A stretch of DNA of 64,000 nt from an uncultured Bacteroides sp. (GCA_949294185.1 CASFGA010000002.1:124001-188000), one strand, 5' to 3'. Positions 1 to 9,021 are shown, counted from the stretch's first letter. The notes: generated by a model from the letters alone, not told the origin. Numbers and translations are program-made.

Positions 1-84
1 TTTCATTCTGATGAAACCTCCGCATTTCCCTAAGCAAAAACAAATATGCTCTTGTCACGAAATCCGTCTGCTCTTGCTCTGACC

Positions 85-2481
85 TCAGAAGCGGCATCGG
101 ATGTCCACGCCCACTTGCAGCGGACGACCCATCTGAGCGAATCCGCGTCCCATTGTCTCGAAGTAGAATGCCTGGTAATCCTTGTTCAGCGCATTGTTTA
201 TCCAGAAGGAAATCTGCCCGCTGCCCTTGTTCAAGCTGACACGGCCGCTCAAGGTGCCGTAAAGTGCCTGACTGGCGTTGTTTTTTTCCGTCCAATAGAT
301 GCGTCCGGCCGCCTTATAATGGGCGTCTACCGTCACATTGTCCAGAAAGTCACACGACCGCAGCGTGAAGACATACTGTCCGCCCACATTGAAGGTATGC
401 TTCGGAACGAAGGGAACATAGTGGCCGTTGTAGTTTACCTCCTGCATTCCGCCGTTTGTCCGCTCGTTTGTCACATAGTCGGTAAAGGTAGCGTAGGTGT
501 ATCCATAGTTCCCGTTCAGACTGAATGCCTCCGTCACCTGGGCACGGATGCCGACTTCCGCCCCGACGCTCCGGCTCTTTCCGGCGTTCACCGTGATGCG
601 CCCCATGCCGCGCTCGGAGAAACGGGAAAGCTGTTGGTCGTGCGTGTCCATGTAGAAGGCGGCCAAATCGGCCTGAAGCTTCCCTCCAAACAGCGTAAGA
701 TGCGACCCGACCTCATAGTTCCACGAATATTCCGGACGGTAGGTCGTGGTCTCCTCGATATTCACTTCCGAATCCGGAAGCATATCACCTGCCATCTGCG
801 TCACCATTCCCCCGCTCTTTTCGTCGATTGCCTCAATCATCTGTCCGGTCATCACGCCCTGAATCAGGTCGGAAAACATCTGGACATTGTATCCGCCCGA
901 ACGATACCCTTTCGTCACACTGGCATAAATGTTCGTATTCGGGGAGAAATCATACTTCAGTGCTATCTTCGGCAGCAGCTGGAGGTTGTCGGCGTTCAGT
1001 TTTCCGCGGAGCAGCGGACTGATCTGCATATCCCGAAGCGGAATGGTGGCCATCGGAAGCCGGATATTGAAATCGAAACCCATCTGTGTGCCGGAGTCAT
1101 AGGTCATCCAATACTTTTCATATTCCAGGCGCAACCCGGCAGTAAGCGACAGTCCCTCGACAAACAGGTCGTTTACCGTAGACTGATGGTAGACCGCCGC
1201 GCTCACGGTAGGCGTACTGAACTGCCCGCTTACCGTAAACCGGGAGTCTGTCACATCGAGCCACATGTCCGGCATGCGCGGGTTATCGGCTTTCAGTCCG
1301 GCAAACACCTCATTCACGTTGTCTTCCACCATCGTCTTTACCCCGTCTTCGCAGAAAGTGACAGGAGCCTCCGTGGAAAGCCACTGATAAAAGCCGCTCA
1401 CGCCCGTAGTCCACTGCCAACGCCGACCCGGGCGCGCCTTCAGCACGATTTCCTGCGAGAGCGTCTTCGAGTTTTGTTTCTGCACAAGCGTATAAATGTC
1501 CTGCTCTGTAAAATCCTGGTCCATGTCCATGTGGTCACGCAAATACTGAAATCCGGTAACGCTGTTCAATATGAAATTATCGGCATGGCGTTCCACATTC
1601 AGCCCCGAGTTCAGCAGATTACGCTTGTAGCCGCACGCATGATTGTAAGAGATCCGGCCGATATAGTCCCCGCGGTCTTCCGTGCCCGACACGAGCCCGG
1701 TGTACGCATACGGGTATCCGCCTTGGTTATTATACTCGTAATTGACCGTAAAGTCAAGTTTCAAATTCTCTTTGGGCAGATAAATGGCACGGATGCGACC
1801 GCCAAACTCATCGTTCCGGTCGATGCGCTCGCCGTTGTACGCATTCTTGAAGAATCCCCCGTCGTGGCGATAGAACAGACCGACGGAGAAGGCAAACTGT
1901 TCGGATATGCGATGATAGTGGGTGAGCGAGGCGCGGTAGTCGTTATACACGGCTCCGCTCAGCCGAACATCCGTCCCCTGATACGTAAACGGTGACTTGG
2001 TGAACACACGGATAAGGCCGCCCATCGTGTTGCGCCCGTAAAGCGTGCCCTGAGGCCCGCGCAACACATCGATTCGCTCTATGTCGGAATAGTTGAAGTC
2101 GAAGGCCGACTTGTCGATGAAAGGAATATTGTCGACATACAGCCCTACCGCCGGAGTGTTGATACGCGAACCGATGCCGCGCACATAGACCGAAGTGGTA
2201 AGCTTTGAACCGTAATCGGGAATGAACAAATTGGGAACAAGGGAGGAAAGTGCCTTCACCGAGGTCACCGACCCGCTCTGCATGTCGGCCTGCGAGAACG
2301 AAGTGGCGGCAACTGGCTGCCGGCGCAGGCGTTCGTTCTCTTTCGGCGTGGCTATCACCACCACTTCCTCGATGTCCACTACTTTAATCGTATCTTCCGG
2401 CAGGACATTATCCGCCTTGACCGGCACGAGACCGGCCGAAAAGGCCGTCCACAACAATAAAAGAACTGTATGTCTTTTCAT
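85..2481 (-). CDS. TonB-dependent outer-membrane receptor
   Basis: Outer-membrane beta-barrel that would import a ligand, possibly an iron complex or another scarce nutrient, using TonB energy. A signal peptide of about 25 residues is followed by a TonB-box-like stretch (EEVVVIAT). A plug domain comes next (VYVRGIGSR, then IDVLRGPQGTLYGRNTMGG), and then a barrel ending in the expected C-terminal phenylalanine. There is no N-terminal carboxypeptidase-regulatory domain, so it belongs to the siderophore or cobalamin-receptor style rather than to the SusC style. I chose the ATG giving MKRHTVLLLL; an upstream TTG in frame is less likely. It lies 96 bp downstream of a same-strand LuxR-type regulator, its likely controller. 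The ligand cannot be read from the sequence. Confidence 0.9.
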   Translation of the reverse strand: MKRHTVLLLLWTAFSAGLVPVKADNVLPEDTIKVVDIEEVVVIATPKENERLRRQPVAATSFSQADMQSGSVTSVKALSSLVPNLFIPDYGSKLTTSVYVRGIGSRINTPAVGLYVDNIPFIDKSAFDFNYSDIERIDVLRGPQGTLYGRNTMGGLIRVFTKSPFTYQGTDVRLSGAVYNDYRASLTHYHRISEQFAFSVGLFYRHDGGFFKNAYNGERIDRNDEFGGRIRAIYLPKENLKLDFTVNYEYNNQGGYPYAYTGLVSGTEDRGDYIGRISYNHACGYKRNLLNSGLNVERHADNFILNSVTGFQYLRDHMDMDQDFTEQDIYTLVQKQNSKTLSQEIVLKARPGRRWQWTTGVSGFYQWLSTEAPVTFCEDGVKTMVEDNVNEVFAGLKADNPRMPDMWLDVTDSRFTVSGQFSTPTVSAAVYHQSTVNDLFVEGLSLTAGLRLEYEKYWMTYDSGTQMGFDFNIRLPMATIPLRDMQISPLLRGKLNADNLQLLPKIALKYDFSPNTNIYASVTKGYRSGGYNVQMFSDLIQGVMTGQMIEAIDEKSGGMVTQMAGDMLPDSEVNIEETTTYRPEYSWNYEVGSHLTLFGGKLQADLAAFYMDTHDQQLSRFSERGMGRITVNAGKSRSVGAEVGIRAQVTEAFSLNGNYGYTYATFTDYVTNERTNGGMQEVNYNGHYVPFVPKHTFNVGGQYVFTLRSCDFLDNVTVDAHYKAAGRIYWTEKNNASQALYGTLSGRVSLNKGSGQISFWINNALNKDYQAFYFETMGRGFAQMGRPLQVGVDIRCRF

Positions 2482-2577
2482 TCCGTCAATCAATATAGGT
2501 TCAGTAATCCGGCTGCAAAATAAGCGAATGCCCGCAAAACCTGCAATCCTAATTTATGAGGATTTCAAAAACAAGGT

Positions 2578-3165
2578 TCAAATGCGGTCGGCCTCGACAT
2601 ATCCGTGCATTACGGCATAGACAGCCAGCCCGGACACCGACTTGATGCCAAGCTTGGCCGTTATGTTCTTGCGGTGAGAAATGACGGTAGTGAGACCGAT
2701 ATTCAGCCGGTCGGCGATTTCCTTGTTGATGAATCCTTTTGTGACAAGCACCAAGACCTCTATCTCGCGCGGGGAAAGCTCGTGTTCCGTATCCTGAACG
2801 GACGGACTGACCGGGCGCGACACCGAAGCATGGCCGTCACGGCGCAGCTCCATAATGGCCTTCACCAGACGGTCTTGGGGCAGACAGATGTTCAGCGTAG
2901 GGATTCCCGTCAGTTGGGGCTGTTCTCCTGCCGCCAGAACAATGGATTTCGGCCGTCTTTCAAGGAAGAAGGCTGTATGCGAGAAGTATATCTGCGCCGA
3001 AATGAAGTAATGCGCATACATGTCGGGCGTATCGGCAATCAGTTCGCCAAACGATGAAAAGGTGCGGATGACACTTTCCGGTATCAGCTCTTCCAGTATG
3101 GTCCGCAGTCCCAAGGCGGTCAGCGTGTTCGGCTCAACGATTGCTATTTCGGGTATATGCTGCAT
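2578..3165 (-). CDS. LuxR-family transcriptional regulator with degenerate receiver
   Basis: A protein of 195 residues. The last ~65 are a GerE/LuxR winged-helix domain (LSPREIEVLVLVTKGFINKE, then the recognition helix around TTVISHRKNITAKLG). The first ~120 residues resemble a response-regulator receiver in pattern (IAIVEPNTLTALGLRTILEE), but the acidic pair is EP and I see no clear phospho-acceptor aspartate. That suggests phosphorylation-independent control, or a ligand-binding pseudo-receiver. It lies directly upstream of the TonB receptor on the same strand and may regulate it. No histidine kinase is adjacent. Confidence 0.85.
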   Translation of the reverse strand: MQHIPEIAIVEPNTLTALGLRTILEELIPESVIRTFSSFGELIADTPDMYAHYFISAQIYFSHTAFFLERRPKSIVLAAGEQPQLTGIPTLNICLPQDRLVKAIMELRRDGHASVSRPVSPSVQDTEHELSPREIEVLVLVTKGFINKEIADRLNIGLTTVISHRKNITAKLGIKSVSGLAVYAVMHGYVEADRI

Positions 3166-3194
3166 ATTTTTCTGTATCCTTTTCTCTCGGCGCG

Positions 3195-3202
3195 CAAAGA
3201 TA
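3195..3202 (-). promoter_or_regulatory. Putative -7 element for the LuxR-type regulator
   Basis: On the minus strand this reads TATCTTTG, a match to the Bacteroidetes -7 consensus TAnnTTTG, about 30 nt upstream of the regulator start codon. I see no convincing -33 TTTG at the usual distance. Confidence 0.5.
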
Positions 3203-3249
3203 CGGAAAAAACTCCGGACAGCCTAACTGGAGTGCCGTTTCATCGCGAT

Positions 3250-3293
3250 GAAAAAAAATTTAGCCGGGCAGAAAAAGAGATTTCCTGCCTGGC
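3250..3293 (-). terminator. Rho-independent terminator of the BlaI/BlaR1 operon
   Basis: Read on the minus strand, GCCAGGCAG pairs with CTGCCCGGC (one mismatch), followed by TAAATTTTTTTT. It lies 36 bp beyond the stop codon of the thioredoxin-fold lipoprotein, the last gene of the operon. Confidence 0.75.
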
Positions 3294-3329
3294 AAAAAAT
3301 ATATTCTGCCGCATCCATCCGCCCGTATG

Positions 3330-4502
3330 CTATCGCAGCCGCTCTGTCAAGACCTTTTCTACCTCTCCGGCCACATCGGCATATCCGCGCACCAAAGTGG
3401 TTCCGTCCGGGCCTATCAGCATCAGAATGGGCACGCCCGCCAGATAAAGCTCGTCTTTGATGAAGCGGTTCGACTCCGCATCGGCCCGCACTGTGCGCCA
3501 CGGATGGGCAAGCAGACTCTTGAACGGCTCCGTATGCTTCCTTTCCTCGTCAATCAACGGATCAACATCGTATGCCATCAGCCCCAACACCTCGAAACCC
3601 CTGTCATGATACTGGCCATACAACTTTCGGACGACAGGATCGACCAAAAACGTATACGGACACAAACCCCAATGATAGAGCAAGACATACTTCCCCCGGT
3701 AGCCGGACAGCGAAACCGCCTTTCCATCCCGGTCTGTCAGCGTGAAATCGGGCAGCTTATGCCCCACGGCAATCCGCTCCAACACCTTCAGTTGGGCATC
3801 GAGAACCCTGCCGAAATGAGATTCCCTCACTTCCGGCGTAAAGCGAGATACCCGCTCGCCCAGCGTTTCATACGTAGCATCCGGCAAAAAACAAGAGGTA
3901 TACAGATAGGCCGAATATTCATTGTCGTCCATCTGCAAGGCAATCGAGTCGCGAAGTGTTCGCAAAGCGTCCGGCGCCCGATAGACATTATACATGTCGC
4001 TGTATTTCTGCACACTGTCCGGCTGCTCCAAACGCCGGAAAACCGTAATCTTGCCGAAGATATCAATCAGTTCCCGCCCGCTCTCCACCGACATGCTGTC
4101 GTATCGGGCTATGGCCGGATTATCGTAAACTCCGCCCTCAAGAGGCAAAGCACCCAGGTATTTCAAGTCGCCCGACAGATGAACCCTGTCGCCCACCCGG
4201 GCAAAAAATTCCGAACCTCCCATACAGCTCTGGGGAAGCTCGCCCACTTTCGGCCGGTATTTCAGCAGATACATTCCCGACTCCACGGCAGAAACGAAAG
4301 AAGAAAACTCTCCTTCCCGCTCCACCAACACCGTATCGACCTTTTCCTCCTCCCACACCGGAAGCGAGATGGTGGCAAGCAGCAACGTATCCCCCGGCTG
4401 AAGTCCGCCGATAGTGCCCGAAAGCGCAAAACCCTGCCGCTCCGACTGGTTGCAGGCGGCAAGCAAACCCAGTGCCGCCGCCCAGATAAATCCTTTTCGC
4501 AT
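3330..4502 (-). CDS. TlpA/AhpC-TSA thioredoxin-fold lipoprotein lacking the CXXC motif
   Basis: A lipoprotein signal (LGLLAACNQ) is followed by an N-terminal DUF4369-like beta domain (about residues 25-110), a helical linker, and a C-terminal thioredoxin fold (about 255-390: LPDFTLTDRDGKAVSLSGYR, then GKYVLLYHWG). Where TlpA-type proteins carry WCxxC, this one reads WGLCPYTF. One cysteine remains and no resolving cysteine follows, so ordinary disulfide exchange is unlikely. It is the last gene of the BlaI-BlaR1-TPR operon, starting 7 bp after the TPR gene. It is probably a periplasmic or surface envelope-stress effector; a scaffold or peroxiredoxin-like single-cysteine role is possible. Confidence 0.8.
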   Translation of the reverse strand: MRKGFIWAAALGLLAACNQSERQGFALSGTIGGLQPGDTLLLATISLPVWEEEKVDTVLVEREGEFSSFVSAVESGMYLLKYRPKVGELPQSCMGGSEFFARVGDRVHLSGDLKYLGALPLEGGVYDNPAIARYDSMSVESGRELIDIFGKITVFRRLEQPDSVQKYSDMYNVYRAPDALRTLRDSIALQMDDNEYSAYLYTSCFLPDATYETLGERVSRFTPEVRESHFGRVLDAQLKVLERIAVGHKLPDFTLTDRDGKAVSLSGYRGKYVLLYHWGLCPYTFLVDPVVRKLYGQYHDRGFEVLGLMAYDVDPLIDEERKHTEPFKSLLAHPWRTVRADAESNRFIKDELYLAGVPILMLIGPDGTTLVRGYADVAGEVEKVLTERLR

Positions 4503-4509
4503 ATCCCTA

Positions 4510-5838
4510 TCAATTTAACTGTTTACTGACCTCTTCTTTATCTCCCTCAAAAAAACGCTCCTCCTCCAGCTTTCTCACGCGGCGGTAAGCATCCCGATAG
4601 GCTGTCATCACATCTTCCAGAATGTTTCCCTGCTCATCGCGCTCGAAACGCTTCTCTTCGGGCACTTCTTCCATATACTTCCGCAGATAGCGCACGGCAT
4701 TCTTCCGGTCTTTCAACATCTCATAACGGATGCCGATATTGTATAACAGTGCGTAATTGCGTGTATAGCCATACTGCCGTACCATCGTTTCCACTTCTTT
4801 CCACGAATCCGGCAGAAAATGGTAGCACTCGGCAAGCATTCCGTAAAGCTCTCCCATCAGCGTGTCTGAAGGCTGCACCAACTTCACCGCCTCTTCCATT
4901 GCCCTGACTCCTTCCTCCTTCCACGAAGTGCGGGCGGCAGAACGGGCAAAATAGGCCAGTGTGCTGACATTGGCAGGAGTAGCGGGAGATTTCCTCAAGG
5001 CTTCCTTCAGGTTTTCATAGGCTCCGTAAAACCAGTTGCCGCCGAAATAAGAGATGCCGAGGTAATAAAGCGTCAGAAAACTGCGGTCGCCCGCCCGCTT
5101 CAACGCTTCATAACGCTGAATGGCCTCCGGATAGCGGCGAAGCATGCAATAGGCTTTGGCATTCTGGCGGTTGACATCCACGTTTGTCGTATCGGTCATC
5201 CGGTAGGTTTCCGTCACACCGACCGCATCCTGATGCTGTCCGTTGTCATTGAACACATTGGCCACTCGCGCCACCGTCTGTGCATCGAGCGAGTCGATAT
5301 GATAAGCGGCCCTATATCCCAAGAAGGCAATCTCCATACTGTCCAATGCTTCATAAGTCTGTCCCAGAAGCCGGTAAGCCGTTGCCGCAGCCGAATCCCG
5401 CTTCAACCAGTCATGACAGGCTTTCTTGGCCTGCTGAAAATCTTCCCCGCCAAGCAGAGTCTGGATATATCGCTGACGAAGGAAACCGGACTCCGGCACA
5501 AGCCCTACCGCCCGACGGTAACACACGGCAGACTCATGCAGGTTTCCCATCCGTTGGCAGCATTCTGCCAAATCCACCCACACGCCGACCTCCGTTGAAT
5601 CCCGTACCAGACGGCTTCTCAGCAAGCGTTCCGCTTCCTTCCACCTGCCCAATGCCCGGCACGCCTCCAAGCGCCAGTCCCGGCATTCCTTGTCCAAAGA
5701 GTCGGCAGATGCTGTCATAGCCATCACCTCCTCATAATCAAACCGTTCGGCAGCCGCCCTTATCCGCTCCTTATCCTGCGCCTGCAAGCGGAACATGCAA
5801 AGTCCCAAGGCAAGCGACACACAAATCAAGCCTTTCAT
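4510..5838 (-). CDS. Tetratricopeptide-repeat secreted or periplasmic protein
   Basis: A protein of 442 residues with a signal peptide (LALGLCMFRLQAQ) and TPR-like helical repeats across most of its length. The clearest are around WVDLAECCQRMGNLHESAVCYRRAV and AYRLLGQTYEALDSMEIAFLGYRAA (about residues 90-200) and ALLYNIGIRYEMLKDRKNAVRYLRKYM (near 370). The C-terminus is charged. Its start overlaps the blaR1-like stop codon by 4 bp, indicating translational coupling. It probably mediates protein-protein contacts in the envelope for the BlaR1-type pathway. No catalytic motif is visible. Confidence 0.8.
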   Translation of the reverse strand: MKGLICVSLALGLCMFRLQAQDKERIRAAAERFDYEEVMAMTASADSLDKECRDWRLEACRALGRWKEAERLLRSRLVRDSTEVGVWVDLAECCQRMGNLHESAVCYRRAVGLVPESGFLRQRYIQTLLGGEDFQQAKKACHDWLKRDSAAATAYRLLGQTYEALDSMEIAFLGYRAAYHIDSLDAQTVARVANVFNDNGQHQDAVGVTETYRMTDTTNVDVNRQNAKAYCMLRRYPEAIQRYEALKRAGDRSFLTLYYLGISYFGGNWFYGAYENLKEALRKSPATPANVSTLAYFARSAARTSWKEEGVRAMEEAVKLVQPSDTLMGELYGMLAECYHFLPDSWKEVETMVRQYGYTRNYALLYNIGIRYEMLKDRKNAVRYLRKYMEEVPEEKRFERDEQGNILEDVMTAYRDAYRRVRKLEEERFFEGDKEEVSKQLN

Positions 5839-7682
5839 TTCTGCTGTTTCGTCTTGACGATTATCACTCCGTTCTTTCCTTCCTCCCCGTAAAGCTTCTC
5901 GGCCACCTCGTCTTTAAGTACGTTTACAGACTCTATCCGTTCCGGAGAAAGCTCCTGCAACTTTTTCATCGTAGTCTCAACATCGTCTATCAGAATCAAA
6001 GGCTCCTTTCCTGTCAGAGGGAAAACATCCGATGAACGGACGGTATCTTTCGCCCCCACGAGTGTAACAAGCGTACCGTCTGAAGCCTTGTCCGTAACAC
6101 TAAAGGTTACCGGAACCGTGAAACTGACATCCACCGGACTTCCATCCTTCATGCCGGGTTTCCACTTCGGCATCAGACCAATCACACGCAGAGCCTCCCT
6201 GTCCAGCATCGGGTCGACCGAACGCAGCACTTCCGCATCCGCAATGTTTCCATCCTTAGTCACGACAAACCTGACTATCACCCTGCCTTCCGTTCCCTTT
6301 TTATAAGCTTCGGAAGGATACTTCACATTGCCGGATATGAACTTCATGCATTCCGACATTCCGCCGGGATATTCGGGCATCACATCTACAGTCTGAAATC
6401 TTGAATCCTTCATTTCTGCCGCCAAAGCTTTCCCCCGGCCATCTTCCTTCAGGCAAATGGTAATACCTTGCCTCAAGGCATCGTCCGTATAGTTGCCCAA
6501 GTGGACTTCTGCCGGTACATATCCCGACATGGAAACAATCAGCCGACTGTTTTTCGGCACAGCTTGCAGCATAAAGCGACCGTCATCGTTAGTCTGTGTT
6601 CTGCCGGATGTTCCTTTCACCACAACAGAAGCACCGGCAAGCGGCTGCCTGCCATCCATTTCCAACACCACGCCGATGGCTGTTATCCTCTCTTCTCCAG
6701 AAAATGGGGCATACTCTCCGACTTCCGCCTTATCCGCCTTCAAAGCGGAAAGGCAATCGGCAACTTCCACACCGGACATTTTTTCCAGCGAACGGGACAT
6801 TTCCGGACGGGAAAACGCCGTCACCGCCAAAGCAGCCAACGGAAATACATAAAGGTACTTCATCCGTGCCCACGGACTCGACTTTTTCCTGAGCATCATC
6901 GCAATCCGCTTTTTAAGCGAACTGTGGCTGAAACGATTGGTCAAAGAATAAAACTTCGGGCCGGCTGCCTTTCTTATCAGCAACAACTGGTATTGCCGGG
7001 CATCCACCCCCTGCCGAAGGACGGAAGCATCGGCTTCGTATTCGTGGATGTCCTGCAACTCAAGTTTCAAGAGCCATGAAGCCGGATTGAACCATTGCAG
7101 ACAGGCGCACAGTTCGGCCAACAGCAAGTCCCACGAATGACGGTTACGCACATGCGCCAGTTCGTGAATCAGAATGTCTTCCCCGTTTTCCGCCCAGTCT
7201 TTCTCTGAAATGAAGATATGGTTCATCCAACTGAAAGGAGCCAATGCCCGGTTGTGAACAATGAGACGAACCCCGTCTTTCATGCGCTTGCCGCCACTGC
7301 CGTAAATCAAACGCATGATTCCCCCCAATGCCCACAGGACACGGAGGAAAAAGAATACTGCACCAACCGCATATACCCCTACCACAGCCGCCTGCCACGT
7401 AAAGCCGGAGGATGAAACAACGGCTTCTCCGCCACCGACTGTCCCGTCCGGCTGTGCGAAGAGAACAAGTCCTTCCGGAGAAAGCTGACTGCTACCGGAT
7501 GCGGCGGACTGACCGACAAGCATCCCGGCAAGTGGCAAGATGAAAGATAACCCCATCATGCCCAACAAGGCAAAGCGATTAGACCGACAAAACGTTTCCT
7601 TGCTCAACAGAAGCCGGTAGAAAAGATAAAACGCTGCCAGACATAAAGCCGACTTCAGCATATAGACAAACAATGTTCCCAT
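5835..7682 (-). CDS. BlaR1-type M56 peptidase sensor with TonB-C and plug-like tail
   Basis: A membrane-bound antirepressor that would cleave or inactivate the BlaI repressor on sensing an envelope signal. The N-terminus has membrane helices (about residues 5-25, 35-58, 90-115). The M56 peptidase domain carries the zinc motif HELAH (H173, E174, H177). A further helix near 275-290 leads into an extracytoplasmic part without a penicillin-binding domain. That part holds a carboxypeptidase-regulatory-like domain (about 330-400: ITAIGVVLEMDGRQPLAGAS), a TonB C-terminal-like domain (about 425-525: GRVIVRFVVTKDGNIADAEV) and a plug-like tail (VNVLKDEVAEKLYGEEGKNG). This layout is common in Bacteroidetes. 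The signal is unknown; beta-lactams are not implied. It follows blaI by 29 bp. Confidence 0.9.
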   Translation of the reverse strand: MGTLFVYMLKSALCLAAFYLFYRLLLSKETFCRSNRFALLGMMGLSFILPLAGMLVGQSAASGSSQLSPEGLVLFAQPDGTVGGGEAVVSSSGFTWQAAVVGVYAVGAVFFFLRVLWALGGIMRLIYGSGGKRMKDGVRLIVHNRALAPFSWMNHIFISEKDWAENGEDILIHELAHVRNRHSWDLLLAELCACLQWFNPASWLLKLELQDIHEYEADASVLRQGVDARQYQLLLIRKAAGPKFYSLTNRFSHSSLKKRIAMMLRKKSSPWARMKYLYVFPLAALAVTAFSRPEMSRSLEKMSGVEVADCLSALKADKAEVGEYAPFSGEERITAIGVVLEMDGRQPLAGASVVVKGTSGRTQTNDDGRFMLQAVPKNSRLIVSMSGYVPAEVHLGNYTDDALRQGITICLKEDGRGKALAAEMKDSRFQTVDVMPEYPGGMSECMKFISGNVKYPSEAYKKGTEGRVIVRFVVTKDGNIADAEVLRSVDPMLDREALRVIGLMPKWKPGMKDGSPVDVSFTVPVTFSVTDKASDGTLVTLVGAKDTVRSSDVFPLTGKEPLILIDDVETTMKKLQELSPERIESVNVLKDEVAEKLYGEEGKNGVIIVKTKQQK

Positions 7683-7711
7683 ATATATAAATGTGTTAGA
7701 CCGGAAAAATA

Positions 7712-8077
7712 TTATCTTTTATTGCCTTCCTCCACCTGGCGAATCAGTTCCTTCAGTTCATCTACGGTGATTTCCTCCTCCTTTACCAACGAAGAAACCA
7801 CCCCCAGATAAGAATCATTGAAGTATTTGCGGATAACCCCTCTCAGCGTTCTGCGCTTGAAGTCATCCCTTGATACCAAAGCGTAATACTGGTAAGTATT
7901 GCCGAAAGGAACGTGAGACAGGTAACCTTTCTCCTCCAGTCCGCGGACTACGGTAGACAAGGTATTGAAATGAGGACGCGGCTCATCGTAGAAATCAAGC
8001 AGCTGCTTGACAAACAGCGGGCCTTTCTCCCAGAAAAAGCCCATCACCTCTTCTTCTTTTGCAGTAAGTGTCTTCAT
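7712..8077 (-). CDS. BlaI/MecI-family transcriptional repressor
   Basis: A winged-helix repressor of 121 residues (LTAKEEEVMGFFWEKGPLFV, FNTLSTVVRGLEEKGYLSHV) with the C-terminal dimerisation helix typical of the BlaI/MecI family. I chose the ATG giving MKTLTAKEEE; three codons upstream lies an in-frame TTG. It heads the operon with the M56 sensor. Two matching palindromes sit 27-64 bp upstream of its start, so it very likely represses its own operon until the sensor peptidase inactivates it. Confidence 0.92.
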   Translation of the reverse strand: MKTLTAKEEEVMGFFWEKGPLFVKQLLDFYDEPRPHFNTLSTVVRGLEEKGYLSHVPFGNTYQYYALVSRDDFKRRTLRGVIRKYFNDSYLGVVSSLVKEEEITVDELKELIRQVEEGNKR

Positions 8078-8103
8078 ACTATTCAAGTTTGGTTACTGCA
8101 AAT

Positions 8104-8141
8104 AACTAAAATTTTTAGTTGATAAACTAATTTGATTAGTT
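8104..8141 (-). promoter_or_regulatory. Tandem BlaI-type operators
   Basis: Two palindromes lie upstream of blaI. At 8104-8120, AACTAAAA-T-TTTTAGTT is perfect; at 8125-8141, AACTAAT-TTG-ATTAGTT has perfect arms. Both are 17 bp and their centres are 21 bp apart, two helical turns, so dimers would bind the same DNA face. The shared half-site AACTA resembles the known BlaI/MecI half-site TACTA. The sites overlap the expected promoter region, consistent with autorepression. Confidence 0.8.
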
Positions 8142-8291
8142 AATAGATACAAAACAACGGGAAAATCATCGGATTCCCCCGCCTGTATGCCCATATCGCC
8201 CATGACAAGATGCAGAGCAGCCTGCCTGTCGCGACACTCCACGGGCAGAAGCCTCAGGCCCGACCCGTCCCCGCCTCCCTCCGGAAAGGGG
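8142..8291. other. Intergenic stretch, no gene seen
   Basis: About 150 bp between the blaI operators and the stop of the DUF1648 gene. I see no start codon with a convincing reading frame and no clear terminator. Confidence 0.4.
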
Positions 8292-8813
8292 CTATTTTCT
8301 TCCCGCTCTGCTCACATGGACAGTGGCTGCGATGGTCAGCGCCAGTATGGCTACTAGCGAAGCAAAAAATCCGAGACTTGCCACCGCCTCCCAGGCGGCA
8401 TCTGTCTGCACAGCTCTGCATTTCAGCAGCAGGCAGATGAACAAAACCGCCAGAGCTATCAGCATGACGCGCAGATAACGGCACTTTATGCGGTTTTGCA
8501 CGGCTGCCCGACCCGGACGGATGGTTACCGGCAGATTCACATACTGCGGATACCGAGCGCAACACACGCCTATCGCCCACAGCAGCACTGCCATTCCGCC
8601 CACAACAAGATAATGGAACGGCTCGCCCCAAGCATCCGGATGCCCGGCTGCATTGAAGTGAATCGGCACGGCATCCTCTGAAACCTGCCAAAACACGACT
8701 GACAAAACGGCAACCACGGCGGTCAGCCCGCCTGAAATCATATCCAAAGCCCTGTCGGGTGCGCCATAAGGCATCTGCCCCTCCTTATTTCTGCTGAAAA
8801 GTTTCATGCTCAT
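8292..8813 (-). CDS. DUF1648 / SdpI-like small integral membrane protein
   Basis: About 173 residues with four probable membrane helices. The loop VPIHFNAAGHPDAWGEPFHY after the first helix is characteristic of DUF1648 proteins, which include the SdpI family. I chose the ATG giving MSMKLFSRNK because the longer reading frame upstream overlaps AT-rich intergenic sequence. It lies upstream of, and on the same strand as, the BlaI operon but is separated by 214 bp. Its function is unknown; no partner is adjacent. Confidence 0.7.
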   Translation of the reverse strand: MSMKLFSRNKEGQMPYGAPDRALDMISGGLTAVVAVLSVVFWQVSEDAVPIHFNAAGHPDAWGEPFHYLVVGGMAVLLWAIGVCCARYPQYVNLPVTIRPGRAAVQNRIKCRYLRVMLIALAVLFICLLLKCRAVQTDAAWEAVASLGFFASLVAILALTIAATVHVSRAGRK

Positions 8814-9013
8814 CTGTTTTATACCAACAAATATACGCATAAAAAGCCGGATTCGGCCAGCCTTCTGCATGTTTGTCAGACGGGAGAATGCCAGATTGTT
8901 CACCACTGTAACGGGAATGTCATGCCATAACACTTTTTTTTGATATACATCAATAAAACAAGAAGAAAATGACGAAATATGCTGCAAAACATATTTTGTT
9001 GGGCAAAATGCAT

Positions 9014-9021
9014 TATCTTTG
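9014..9021 (+). promoter_or_regulatory. -7 promoter element (TATCTTTG) of the small-peptide locus
   Basis: TATCTTTG is a full match to the TAnnTTTG consensus. T-rich sequence upstream (ATATTTTGTTG, 8991-9001) could serve as the -33 region at somewhat short spacing. It would give a transcript with a ~165-nt leader before the 31-codon reading frame. Confidence 0.55.

Noticed and set aside
46..1995. Long open frame on the plus strand (649 codons) opposite the TonB receptor
   Set aside because: It is a shadow of the receptor gene: no family features, unusual His/Arg-rich composition and no promoter.
5835..8077. Beta-lactam resistance operon
   Set aside because: BlaI/BlaR1 homology is clear, but the sensor lacks a penicillin-binding domain and no beta-lactamase gene is present.
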